Shown: piece after piece, positions 1-6,439 of the stretch
How positions within the stretch are numbered: position 1 is the stretch's first letter
Layout of the letters: each line of letters opens with the position of its first letter
Assembly (NCBI GenBank): GCA_021808425.1
Contig: JAKBBS010000170.1
Coordinates: 1-6,866, forward strand
Length of the DNA stretch: 6,866 nt
Direction: 5' to 3'
DNA from: Actinomycetes bacterium
GTDB lineage: Bacteria; Actinomycetota; Acidimicrobiia; Acidimicrobiales; Palsa-688
Notes under the pieces: model-generated
Database searches by the model: none
What the model was told of the DNA's origin: nothing
Seen by the model: the letters and a program-made list of their open reading frames with translations, nothing else
Position numbers and translations under genes: made by a program

Positions 1-777
1 GGCATGTCTGATTGCAGCTAGTGCTGCGGCGACCTCAGGTCTTGGGTAAGTCGATCTAAGCGCGAACGCCGCCGCCGCGGCAGATGGACCTCCTGGCCAG
101 CTCTCTATCAGCCATACGATGTCATAGGCATCCTTCGGTTTGTCCCGTCCATGTAGCGCGTCGACCTTCGCCGTTAAGAACGCAAGTGGTCCAGTAACGC
201 GTAGGTCCATCTCGATTGATCCCTTGTTTCGGGGAAGGTCGAAGATTCGACTGATTACCTCCACATCCGTAGTAAGCAGTTCGCCAGCTTCAAGGGCAAG
301 TGCCGAAAGACGGCCCCCCAAATTGTGCTTGGCCGCCGGGCTAGCAGAGTGGGAGGGTCGGAAGACGCGGCCCGGTGGGCGTTGCCTGCCCGCAGGGCAA
401 AAGAACTCAACCATTATTCCGACGCTGCCGCGTCGCAGCCAGCGAAATGAGACGTCTCCCTCTTCGAAGCCGAGACCTTTGAGGACCGTCTCGATGCGTT
501 CGTAGGCCGCAGTATCGCCTTCCACGAGTGCCAAGCTCAGACATAAGTCGATATCAGCGGTTCCGACGTGCGGTTGGATCCCGGGGTCCAGGACCGGAAC
601 CAGCAGCCCAGGGACAAGACCGCCGATGAGCACAACATGGGTCGCCATGAATCCGAGGGAGCGGACGATCTCGGCTGCCTCACCGACCAACTGGACGGCT
701 AGGTCTGCGCGATAGCTAGCAACGTGTTGTCCGTCAGATTCGTTCAAGAGCTTGATCCCTGAATATGTGGGCGGCAT
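1..777 (-). CDS. AbiEii-type nucleotidyltransferase, probable type IV toxin (3' end cut off by window)
   Basis: The reading frame opens with ATG at 777 and stays open for 259 codons to the left edge with no stop, so the C-terminus is missing. Seen: a DNA polymerase beta-type nucleotidyltransferase core with Gly-Gly at residues 52-53 (LIGGLVPGLL) and the metal-binding pair in HVGTADIDL (D75, D77). E124 in GIMVEFF is a probable third carboxylate. A later segment, residues 203-222, carries K204, R211, K215, D216 and D219, matching the Lys/Asp motifs typical of AbiEii. Known of the family: AbiEii and the related mycobacterial MenT toxins transfer nucleotides, MenT3 onto tRNA 3' ends, and are neutralised by the cognate AbiEi-type protein. 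The gene overlaps the upstream antitoxin by 44 bp, implying co-transcription and translational coupling. A TTG at codon 11 (747) is a possible alternative start; no strong ribosome binding site is visible. Catalytic residues look intact. Inferred role: cytosolic growth-inhibiting or abortive-infection toxin; the substrate cannot be read from sequence. Confidence 0.87.
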   Translation of the reverse strand, partial: MPPTYSGIKLLNESDGQHVASYRADLAVQLVGEAAEIVRSLGFMATHVVLIGGLVPGLLVPVLDPGIQPHVGTADIDLCLSLALVEGDTAAYERIETVLKGLGFEEGDVSFRWLRRGSVGIMVEFFCPAGRQRPPGRVFRPSHSASPAAKHNLGGRLSALALEAGELLTTDVEVISRIFDLPRNKGSIEMDLRVTGPLAFLTAKVDALHGRDKPKDAYDIVWLIESWPGGPSAAAAAFALRSTYPRPEVAAALAAIRHA

Positions 778-1792
778 CCTGATTTCGTCCGCCTTGGCGG
801 CGCATGTCCAACCAGACTCGGACCGCGGGGGCGACTCGGATGCCGTCGTACGATTCCGCAGCGAACGACCCCAGCTCTCCGACGTCACTCCATAGCTCCA
901 GATTTGTACCGCGTCCGTGCTCATCTGCCCCGAAAGGCTCGATACCCAACCGTTCAAGCACGTCGGCGGGTTGAAGCATACCGACGCGGATGTGGGTGAT
1001 GATTATCCTGCTGAGGACCGGACAGCCTCGCAGATGGCTTCCCGCAGCGCCGGTTACTGCATATGTAACCCCTGCCTCAGATGCCATCTCTGCGAACCGT
1101 CGGGCAACTTCCTGGTCAGTTCGGGCGTATAAGTAGGAGGCAGTGGACGGCGGCCGTCTACGGCCGCCGTCCACTGTGGCAAGCCAATCCAAAGCTGCAC
1201 TACGGTCGTCAATTACTCGTCGCTGCTTTGGACCTTTGCCTACTGCATGGACGAGTCGGTTTTGCTCCATGGCTCGAAACACGTTGTGCGCATGACCAAC
1301 GGAGATACGCGCGTTCTCGGCGAGCCGATTGACCGTCCACTCACTGTCGGTGCCCTCGAGGAGAACCTGGACGGCTCGGATTCCGCTTGGACCAAGCCGG
1401 AACTCTTCTCTACCCACCATCTGCTGCCCGACTTGTCGGCGACCGCCGCGGTCAATGTGGACGAGCATTCCTGGCCAGGACAGATGCAACGCACCCCGCC
1501 CGTCGCACCAGGACAGGCCGGCTAACTCAAGTGCCTCCCGTTCTTGATAAGGGACGGAGCGCGCCGCAACGACACCTATCGTGTCTGGCGGAACCGTCTG
1601 TGCAACTTTGCGAGCTGCGAGGTTCGGATCGGCTCCGACGGCCAGGCGCGGCAGCACCGTGACTCGGTGGTCGTGATCGTCGATCTCAACGAGGTCAGTG
1701 GCCCCTTCGCTGAGCACGACCTCCGGGATGCTGGCAAAGACGGCGCGGTAACGATCCAAGTCGGAGCGCCCGAGATGCAACGTTAGCCTCAT
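734..1792 (-). CDS. AbiEi-type winged-helix antitoxin/transcriptional regulator
   Basis: This 352-residue protein directly precedes the nucleotidyltransferase. Residues about 1-120 form an N-terminal region ending in LSWCDGRGALHLSWPGML (93-110), a pattern of beta strands around a small turn that I associate with large AbiEi-like proteins. Residues about 133-204 read as a winged helix-turn-helix: TVNRLAENARISVGHAHNVF (153-172) is the HTH core, followed by a basic wing (GKGPKQRR). The C-terminal domain (about 220-352) has YAVTGAAGSHL (244-254) and a closing VWLDMRRQGGRNQDAA (326-341), both reminiscent of the AbiEi C-terminal domain. Known: AbiEi proteins counteract AbiEii toxins and repress their own operon through the winged helix. 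The start is fixed by an in-frame TAG immediately before the ATG; GAAGG lies 9 nt upstream as ribosome binding site. The stop lies inside the toxin gene. Odd: a perfect hairpin is embedded in the coding sequence at the linker after the winged helix. Alternative: a plain HTH regulator, but the neighbour makes the antitoxin role most likely. Confidence 0.85.
   Translation of the reverse strand: MRLTLHLGRSDLDRYRAVFASIPEVVLSEGATDLVEIDDHDHRVTVLPRLAVGADPNLAARKVAQTVPPDTIGVVAARSVPYQEREALELAGLSWCDGRGALHLSWPGMLVHIDRGGRRQVGQQMVGREEFRLGPSGIRAVQVLLEGTDSEWTVNRLAENARISVGHAHNVFRAMEQNRLVHAVGKGPKQRRVIDDRSAALDWLATVDGGRRRPPSTASYLYARTDQEVARRFAEMASEAGVTYAVTGAAGSHLRGCPVLSRIIITHIRVGMLQPADVLERLGIEPFGADEHGRGTNLELWSDVGELGSFAAESYDGIRVAPAVRVWLDMRRQGGRNQDAAHIFRDQALERI
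1141..1176. repeat. Perfect inverted repeat (16-bp arms, 4-nt loop) inside the antitoxin gene
   Basis: CAGTGGACGGCGGCCG (1141-1156) is followed by TCTA and then its exact reverse complement (1161-1176). The arms are very GC-rich, so the mRNA of the minus-strand operon should form a stable stem. It encodes roughly residues 206-217 (VDGGRRRPPSTA region), the linker between the winged helix and the C-terminal domain. No U-tract follows on the minus strand, so it is not an ordinary intrinsic terminator. Function is unknown. Confidence 0.9.
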
Positions 1793-1866
1793 CTACTGTA
1801 GCCTTCATCGTGCATTGAAACCTACTATACAATGAAAGCTGACTTATCGCGATTGTGTTGGAGGCA
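1793..1866 (-). promoter_or_regulatory. Candidate promoter and operator of the AbiE-type pair
   Basis: This 74-bp gap separates the ATPase stop from the antitoxin start. On the minus strand TATAGT (1829-1824) matches the -10 consensus at five of six positions and would start transcription about 25 nt before the antitoxin ATG; no convincing -35 is visible. On the plus strand CATTGAAA (1813-1820) and CAATGAAA (1830-1837) are near-identical 8-mers 17 bp apart that flank the -10, and TTCA at 1804-1807 pairs in inverted orientation with TGAA at 1816-1819. Such placement would suit binding by the autorepressing antitoxin. This is an inference from position and repeats only. Confidence 0.4.
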
Positions 1867-3144
1867 CTACGGGCCGAGCAGTGCTGCGGGTACGACAGCG
1901 ATGCCGTCCTTGCGCCGGTAGGCGTAGGGTCCTGTCGATACCACGATGGCATCAGCCAGTTCGTCGCCGAGCGTGCTGCGTAGCCATCGAAGATGGCGGC
2001 AATCCTCGTCTTTGACTGCGCTCGTCAGCTTCACTTCTATTCCGAGGACCTTTCCGTCATGGCCGATTACGATCAAGTCGACCTCACGTAACCCACCTTT
2101 GGTTCGGAGGTGATGAACACGGGCCTCAGCGGCTTGCGCGTAGACGCGAACGCACAATGCAACGAGAGATTCGAATAACGCTCCGAGAAGAGTTCCGTCT
2201 CGCGGTGAAGGCAGCGGAGCGGGCCGTCCCTCCAAAAGGTCAGGTATGCCAACGCCAAGCAGACGAGCGGCGAGTGCGGGATCGGCGAGGTGATGCTTTG
2301 GCGGTGTCGCCAGGTTGGCGATCCGGTTGCGGCTCGGAACCCAACCCGGGAGCGACTCGACAATCCAGATCCGCTCCAGGACAGCCCGGTACGGTTCGGT
2401 TGTCGACCTCGCAGGCTTGTCGCCCTGACCGCTTGTAGCGGCGTCGCGTATGTGTTCGTACGTCGCCGTCGTCGATGTTGCGGCCGCGTATGAACTCATC
2501 CAGCGTCTGAGGCCGGCAGGGTTACGAACCGAGCGTCCGGCATCGGGAACGTCATTGTCGATGATTCTGTCTATGTATCCATCAAGGCTCGATCGGAGGA
2601 GGCGCCCTTGCAGAGCGCGCAAGCCCGGGAAACCGGAGTTGACGATCTCCTGTGCATAGCGCTCAAGGCCGATCGTCGTTTCACCTGCGACGGGCAGACG
2701 TCGCCCATCGAGAAGTCTGGCGAGGCTGACTGTCGGAGTGGCCACGCCTCGCTCGGCTAACGACATCGGGCGCATCCGTAGCGTAACGATGCGACCGGCT
2801 CCGTTGTGGGTTGGCGAGCGGTCCAGGGAGGCAGATCCGGTGAGAAGGAAGCGCCCTGGTGAGCGATCTAGATCCACAGAGCGCCTGACTACATCCCAAG
2901 ACTCCGGAAGGCGCTGCCACTCGTCGACGAGTACTGGAGGTGGACCTGATATCAGCCGGCGAGGATCGGCTGCGAGGATCGCGCGTTGAGCCGACTCGTC
3001 GAGACGGTAGACGGTGCGCGCCCGTCGAAGGGCTGTGTCGGTCTTACCGCATCCTTTCGGACCTTCGAGGGATATGGCGGGTAGACCGCTGAAAAGGATA
3101 TCGATCTCGTCGTCGACGACTCGCCTTACGTAGCTGGCATGCAT
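1867..3144 (-). CDS. AAA_14/DUF4143-type ATP-binding protein
   Basis: This 425-residue cytosolic protein has a P-loop ATPase core at the N-terminus. Walker A is GPKGCGKT (28-35), Walker B is VLVDE (71-75) followed by WQRLP, RFLLTGSAS (98-106) occupies the sensor-1 position, and MRPMSLAERG (124-133) is the characteristic motif after it. The second half matches DUF4143: PKHHLADPALAARLLG (282-297), then FESLVALCVR (324-333), RTKGGLREVDLIV (347-359) and GIEVKL (368-373). The last set resembles a PD-(D/E)XK nuclease fold with E325, D356, E370 and K372. Length is normal for this family. The ATG at 3144 is supported by AAGGAAGGG six nucleotides upstream. It precedes the AbiE-type pair on the same strand with a 74-bp gap. 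Known: these ATPases are common in bacteria and archaea, and their roles are poorly defined; some sit in mobile or defence loci. Nuclease activity is not established for the family, so I call it an ATPase only. Confidence 0.92.
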   Translation of the reverse strand: MHASYVRRVVDDEIDILFSGLPAISLEGPKGCGKTDTALRRARTVYRLDESAQRAILAADPRRLISGPPPVLVDEWQRLPESWDVVRRSVDLDRSPGRFLLTGSASLDRSPTHNGAGRIVTLRMRPMSLAERGVATPTVSLARLLDGRRLPVAGETTIGLERYAQEIVNSGFPGLRALQGRLLRSSLDGYIDRIIDNDVPDAGRSVRNPAGLRRWMSSYAAATSTTATYEHIRDAATSGQGDKPARSTTEPYRAVLERIWIVESLPGWVPSRNRIANLATPPKHHLADPALAARLLGVGIPDLLEGRPAPLPSPRDGTLLGALFESLVALCVRVYAQAAEARVHHLRTKGGLREVDLIVIGHDGKVLGIEVKLTSAVKDEDCRHLRWLRSTLGDELADAIVVSTGPYAYRRKDGIAVVPAALLGP

Positions 3145-3150
3145 TTGTTG

Positions 3151-3159
3151 CCCTTCCTT
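3151..3159 (-). promoter_or_regulatory. Ribosome binding site of the DUF4143 ATPase gene
   Basis: On the minus strand AAGGAAGGG ends six nucleotides before the ATG at 3144. It is the strongest Shine-Dalgarno-like site seen upstream of any gene here and fixes the start of the ATPase. Confidence 0.7.
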
Positions 3160-3170
3160 GTGCTGGAGCG

Positions 3171-3227
3171 CTACATCGGGTCAACATCCTACGCTACATC
3201 AGGTCAACATCCTACGCTACATCGGGT
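3171..3227. repeat. Tandem 23-bp direct repeats, two full copies and one partial
   Basis: Copy 1 spans 3171-3193 and copy 2 spans 3194-3216; they differ at one base (CTACATCGGG versus CTACATCAGG) and share the remainder, TCAACATCCTACG. A third copy begins at 3217 and matches for about 11 bases (CTACATCGGGT) before diverging. The array is 27 bp upstream of the ATPase start codon and within the divergent region shared with the LuxR-type gene. There are no spacers, so it is not CRISPR. A cooperative operator or an iteron-like array are both possible; I favour an operator because no replication gene is present. Confidence 0.85.
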
Positions 3228-3369
3228 TGGCTCTTCTCGCTGACTCGAAGGTTCAAATGGCTGCATTTCGTATCAAATCTCGAAGATAGCTACGGTGAGC
3301 CGTAGGCCTCGTAGCGCTCCGGTGTACGATTCACGACGTGAAGTGCACCCCGGCGGAACGGGGGGCCAG
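3228..3369. promoter_or_regulatory. Divergent intergenic region upstream of the LAL regulator
   Basis: No gene is supported here. The stretch around 3250-3290 is richer in A and T than its surroundings. It has CTCGAAG at 3244-3250 and again at 3279-3285. An inverted repeat CTACGG-TGAG-CCGTAG lies at 3290-3305, and TACGAT at 3325-3330 could serve as a -10 box, giving a leader of about 33 nt to the ATG at 3370. GTAGCGCTCC at 3311-3320 is the reverse complement of 3165-3174 on the ATPase side. Promoter assignment is tentative because no clear -35 accompanies the -10 candidate. Confidence 0.35.
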
Positions 3370-6252
3370 ATGAGTGGACTAGTCGGGCGAGACGACGAAT
3401 TCACTGCACTCGTCGAGGCTCTCAATGAACTGAGCTCAGATCGTTCGTCGTGGGTCCAGGTGACCGGCGAACCGGGAATCGGAAAGACGCGCGTAGTCGC
3501 CGAGCTTTCTGCGCTCGCCGAGGAACGCGGGGCACTCGTCCTAACGGGCCGCGGAGCAGAACTCGAGTCGGATCTCCCATTCGGGATAGTCGTAGACGCA
3601 TTCGACGACTACCTGGGATCGCTCGACATTTCGCGACGTGACGAAGTGTGTGGCCGCCACTTCGGCGAGCTTCGTCGGATCTTCCCCGCGCTCGATGTCG
3701 ACGGCCGGTCGCACAACCATCGGGGGGTTGAGGATGGACGCTACCCCACCCACCGTGCACTCCGGTTCCTGATAAGCCGACTCGCTGGACCGGCCCCATT
3801 GGTGCTTGTCCTCGACGACCTGCACTGGGCTGACAAGGCTTCGATCGAACTCGTTTCGTTCCTGCTCGGACATCCTCCCGAGGCGCCGGTCCTTGTGGTG
3901 CTCACTTGGCGTCCCGGAGAGGCCCCCAACCTCGCCGGGGATCTCGCTACGAGAGCTAGAGATCTGCCGCGAACCGCTCTCAGGCTAAGAAGCTTAAGCG
4001 AGGACGCACTCGGGGAGATGCTCGGCGGGAACCTGGATGGCCCGACCTTTCGCTCCCTCTATAGGTCGAGCGGTGGGAACCCCTTCTACGCCGAAGCACT
4101 CGCTGGCGCTGGCGGACGAAGCGCTCTTTTGCATCAGTTCGGCTCGGCTCTCCCGCCAGACGCTGGAGCAATCCCTGAGTCGGTGACGGCCGCTGTCGGC
4201 CATGAGATTGGCTCGGTCTCGGACGCTGCCCGACTGCTCGCACAGGGCGGGGCTGTCCTTGGAGGACCTTTCGACGTGGAAGTCGCGGCGCGCTGCGCGG
4301 GTGTAGCGCCCCAACAGGTTGCCGGCGGCCTCGACGAGTTGGTCGAGCGAGGAATAGTTCGCCCGGTCCGAAGCCCTCGACGTTTCGCATTTCGCCACCC
4401 GATAGTCCGGTTCGCTGTCTACGAGTCGGCTGGGCTCGGCTGGCGATACGCTGCCCACGCCCGAGCGGCGGCAGAGCTATTGGAGCACGGTGCTCCGATA
4501 GCAAAGGCCGCGCATCATGTCGCGCGTTCTGCGCCTCCGGGGGATCTGGCGGCCGCGGTGCTGTTGATCGAAGCTGCGAGCGACGTAGCTTCTCACGCTC
4601 CGGATAGCGCGAAGGCGTGGCTGGACGCTGCCTATGCAATCGTGCCGCATCGTGCGGACACGGTCGGGACACGAATCGACTTACTCATCGCGCGCGCCCG
4701 GGTTTCCTGCATGCTCGGAGATCTCCGTGCCGGCCGTGACGCGTTCGTCGAAGTACTTTCTCTCGTACCCCCTGACGACCCGCGTTATGTTTCGCTCGTC
4801 GCCGGATGTGCAGGCGTCGAGCACGGCCTCGGTAACTTCGTCGAGGCTCGCGGCAGGTTGCATGGCGCCCTAGAAGGAGTCGGCGCCATCAATCCTGCGG
4901 CCGAGGCGACGTTGTGCATAGAGCTAGCAGTCTCCTGGCTATACACGCTCGACCTCACGAAGGCCGAGGCCTTCGCCACGAAGGCGTCTGCGGTGGCTGC
5001 TGCGGCCAATGACCGACTCCTCCAAGGAACTGCGGAGGCCTTGCTCGCCTTCGTGCACGCCAGCGCAGAAACGCCTGACGGCAACATTTCAGCGCAAGCC
5101 CATGCCTCTGAAGCGGCAGTCATCCTCGACGACCTCGGCGACGACGTGGTGGCCGCACGCCTCGATGCCCTCTACTACCTCGGCTGGGCGGAGCGGCTGC
5201 TCGAACGTTACGGAGTTTGCGTCAGGCATCTAGACCGGGCGATCGCCGCGGCCGAAACTGGAGGCGGATCTCAGTGGCTACTGCCCACGCTGATCGAGCA
5301 GGCGAAGATCGGCGCCTTGACCGGCCGAGTTTCTGTCGCACTGGAAGTTGCGGAAACAGCTGTCGAGATGGCGAAATTGTCCGGCGTCGGTCTACTGGTA
5401 CTGCTTGCGCTCACAGCACAGGCAGCTGCGCTCGGCGCGGCGGGAGATAACGCCAGGGCTATTGTCGTCTGCACTGAGGCGTTGAGTTTCGCCGCCAACG
5501 GTACGACCTATCACGAGGCGAACCTGCGACGCCTACTGGCGTTGGCCTACCTCGACAGCGGTGACGACGTGCGGTTCCTTTCCGAGCTTCCCTCCGACGA
5601 CGAGACGTCCGTGCGTGACGGCATAGCCTGCGCGTTCCTGGAAGCGCGTTGCCGGAGTGACCTCGCTCGGGGTCGGAGTGTGCAGGCTGGCGAACTTGCG
5701 GAAAAAGCCGAAGAACTCGCTACTGCTCTCGACTTACCCGCGTCGGCGGGATTTGCGGCAAGGGCAAAAGCTCGGGTGCTCGCATCGAGCGACCCGCAAG
5801 CGGCTCTCGTCGCAGCGCGCGATGCCGTAGCGGCGTTTGAGGGCTCAGGCGCTCTCGTCGAAGGGGCGCGCAGCCGGGTCTTAACGGCCGAACTTCTCGC
5901 ACGTTGTGGCCGCGGGCACGAGGCGGTAGTCGAGTGTTCAGCCGCGGCCGACGCCCTCGCCTCCTGCGGGGCGCAGGGCGCTGCGCGCGAAGCACGCCTA
6001 CTTCTGCGACGCCTTCGGCGAACCGGGAGTGTGGAGTCGCCGAGGAAGGGCGCGGCTCAAGGTTCTGGTGGTCTCAGCCGGCGTGAACTCGAGATCGCCG
6101 AACTCATTACGCGGGGACGCACGAACCGCCAGATCGCCAGCCTGCTGTCGATAAGCGAGAATACAGTGGAGAGCCACGTGGGCGCGATACTTGCCAAGCT
6201 CGACGTTAGCGGTCGGGGGGCGGTAGCCCGGGCTCTCGCCGACAGGATCTAG
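3370..6252 (+). CDS. Large ATP-binding LuxR-family (LAL) transcriptional regulator
   Basis: This is a 960-residue regulator with the complete LAL architecture. MSGLVGRDDEF opens an AAA_16-type ATPase domain with Walker A GEPGIGKT (33-40), Walker B LVLVLDDLHWAD (144-155), LTWRPGE (178-184) and the family motif SSGGNPFYAEAL (233-244). Residues about 370-890 are Ala/Leu-rich helical repeats, probably TPR-like, the usual ligand or partner-sensing part. The last 60 residues (901-960) are a LuxR/GerE helix-turn-helix: LSRRELEIAELI, then TNRQIASLLSISENTVESHV. The protein is cytosolic, with no signal peptide or membrane segment. Known: LAL proteins, with MalT as the classic relative, bind ATP and an inducer and activate transcription; in actinobacteria several control secondary metabolism. 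Its target here is unknown. The start is uncertain: GTG at 3295 would add 25 residues of unrelated sequence, while the ATG at 3370 falls at the usual LAL beginning and follows a G-rich stretch (3360-3365). It diverges from the ATPase gene. Confidence 0.95.
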   Translation: MSGLVGRDDEFTALVEALNELSSDRSSWVQVTGEPGIGKTRVVAELSALAEERGALVLTGRGAELESDLPFGIVVDAFDDYLGSLDISRRDEVCGRHFGELRRIFPALDVDGRSHNHRGVEDGRYPTHRALRFLISRLAGPAPLVLVLDDLHWADKASIELVSFLLGHPPEAPVLVVLTWRPGEAPNLAGDLATRARDLPRTALRLRSLSEDALGEMLGGNLDGPTFRSLYRSSGGNPFYAEALAGAGGRSALLHQFGSALPPDAGAIPESVTAAVGHEIGSVSDAARLLAQGGAVLGGPFDVEVAARCAGVAPQQVAGGLDELVERGIVRPVRSPRRFAFRHPIVRFAVYESAGLGWRYAAHARAAAELLEHGAPIAKAAHHVARSAPPGDLAAAVLLIEAASDVASHAPDSAKAWLDAAYAIVPHRADTVGTRIDLLIARARVSCMLGDLRAGRDAFVEVLSLVPPDDPRYVSLVAGCAGVEHGLGNFVEARGRLHGALEGVGAINPAAEATLCIELAVSWLYTLDLTKAEAFATKASAVAAAANDRLLQGTAEALLAFVHASAETPDGNISAQAHASEAAVILDDLGDDVVAARLDALYYLGWAERLLERYGVCVRHLDRAIAAAETGGGSQWLLPTLIEQAKIGALTGRVSVALEVAETAVEMAKLSGVGLLVLLALTAQAAALGAAGDNARAIVVCTEALSFAANGTTYHEANLRRLLALAYLDSGDDVRFLSELPSDDETSVRDGIACAFLEARCRSDLARGRSVQAGELAEKAEELATALDLPASAGFAARAKARVLASSDPQAALVAARDAVAAFEGSGALVEGARSRVLTAELLARCGRGHEAVVECSAAADALASCGAQGAAREARLLLRRLRRTGSVESPRKGAAQGSGGLSRRELEIAELITRGRTNRQIASLLSISENTVESHVGAILAKLDVSGRGAVARALADRI

Positions 6253-6439
6253 TCGGCGGCTTTACCCTAGGACATCCAGCCCTAAACATAAATCACGGAT
6301 TTCCGGGATAGAAATACCAGGCCGGCTTCGTCAGGCTTGTGGCGGTGGCGGTCTATCGGTTGGCTAAAAGTGATCAGCAGCTCGCGCGTCGCGCCCGCAT
6401 CGCCGCATCTAGCTCTTATCGCCGCATTGTTTGGATGCC
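6253..6439. other. Intergenic region with a 10-bp direct repeat
   Basis: No gene or convincing intrinsic terminator is seen after the LAL stop; the only small stem is CGGA-TT-TCCG near 6296. ATCGCCGCAT occurs twice, at 6399-6408 and 6418-6427, a 19-bp period, just before the secreted-protein gene. If that gene starts at 6440 the repeat sits in its promoter or leader. Regulatory use is an inference. Confidence 0.4.

Noticed and set aside
140..505. Plus-strand open frame of 121 codons
   Set aside because: It lies entirely antisense to the nucleotidyltransferase, whose minus-strand frame shows clear family motifs; its own product has no recognisable pattern.
1141..1176. Intrinsic terminator
   Set aside because: The stem is strong but no U-tract follows on either strand and it lies within an intact coding sequence.
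3171..3227. CRISPR array
   Set aside because: The 23-bp units abut directly with no spacers and no cas gene is present.
3980..4672. Minus-strand open frame of 230 codons
   Set aside because: It is antisense to the LAL regulator and its product is Arg/Pro-rich low-complexity sequence typical of a shadow frame in GC-rich DNA.
4958..4975. Palindrome CGAAGGCC-GA-GGCCTTCG in the LAL gene
   Set aside because: Eight-base arms with a 2-nt loop inside Ala/Glu/Lys-rich helical repeat coding are expected by chance and codon bias.
6295..6306. Terminator after the LAL gene
   Set aside because: The only stem (CGGA-TT-TCCG) is four base pairs with a 2-nt loop and no U-tract, too weak to support.
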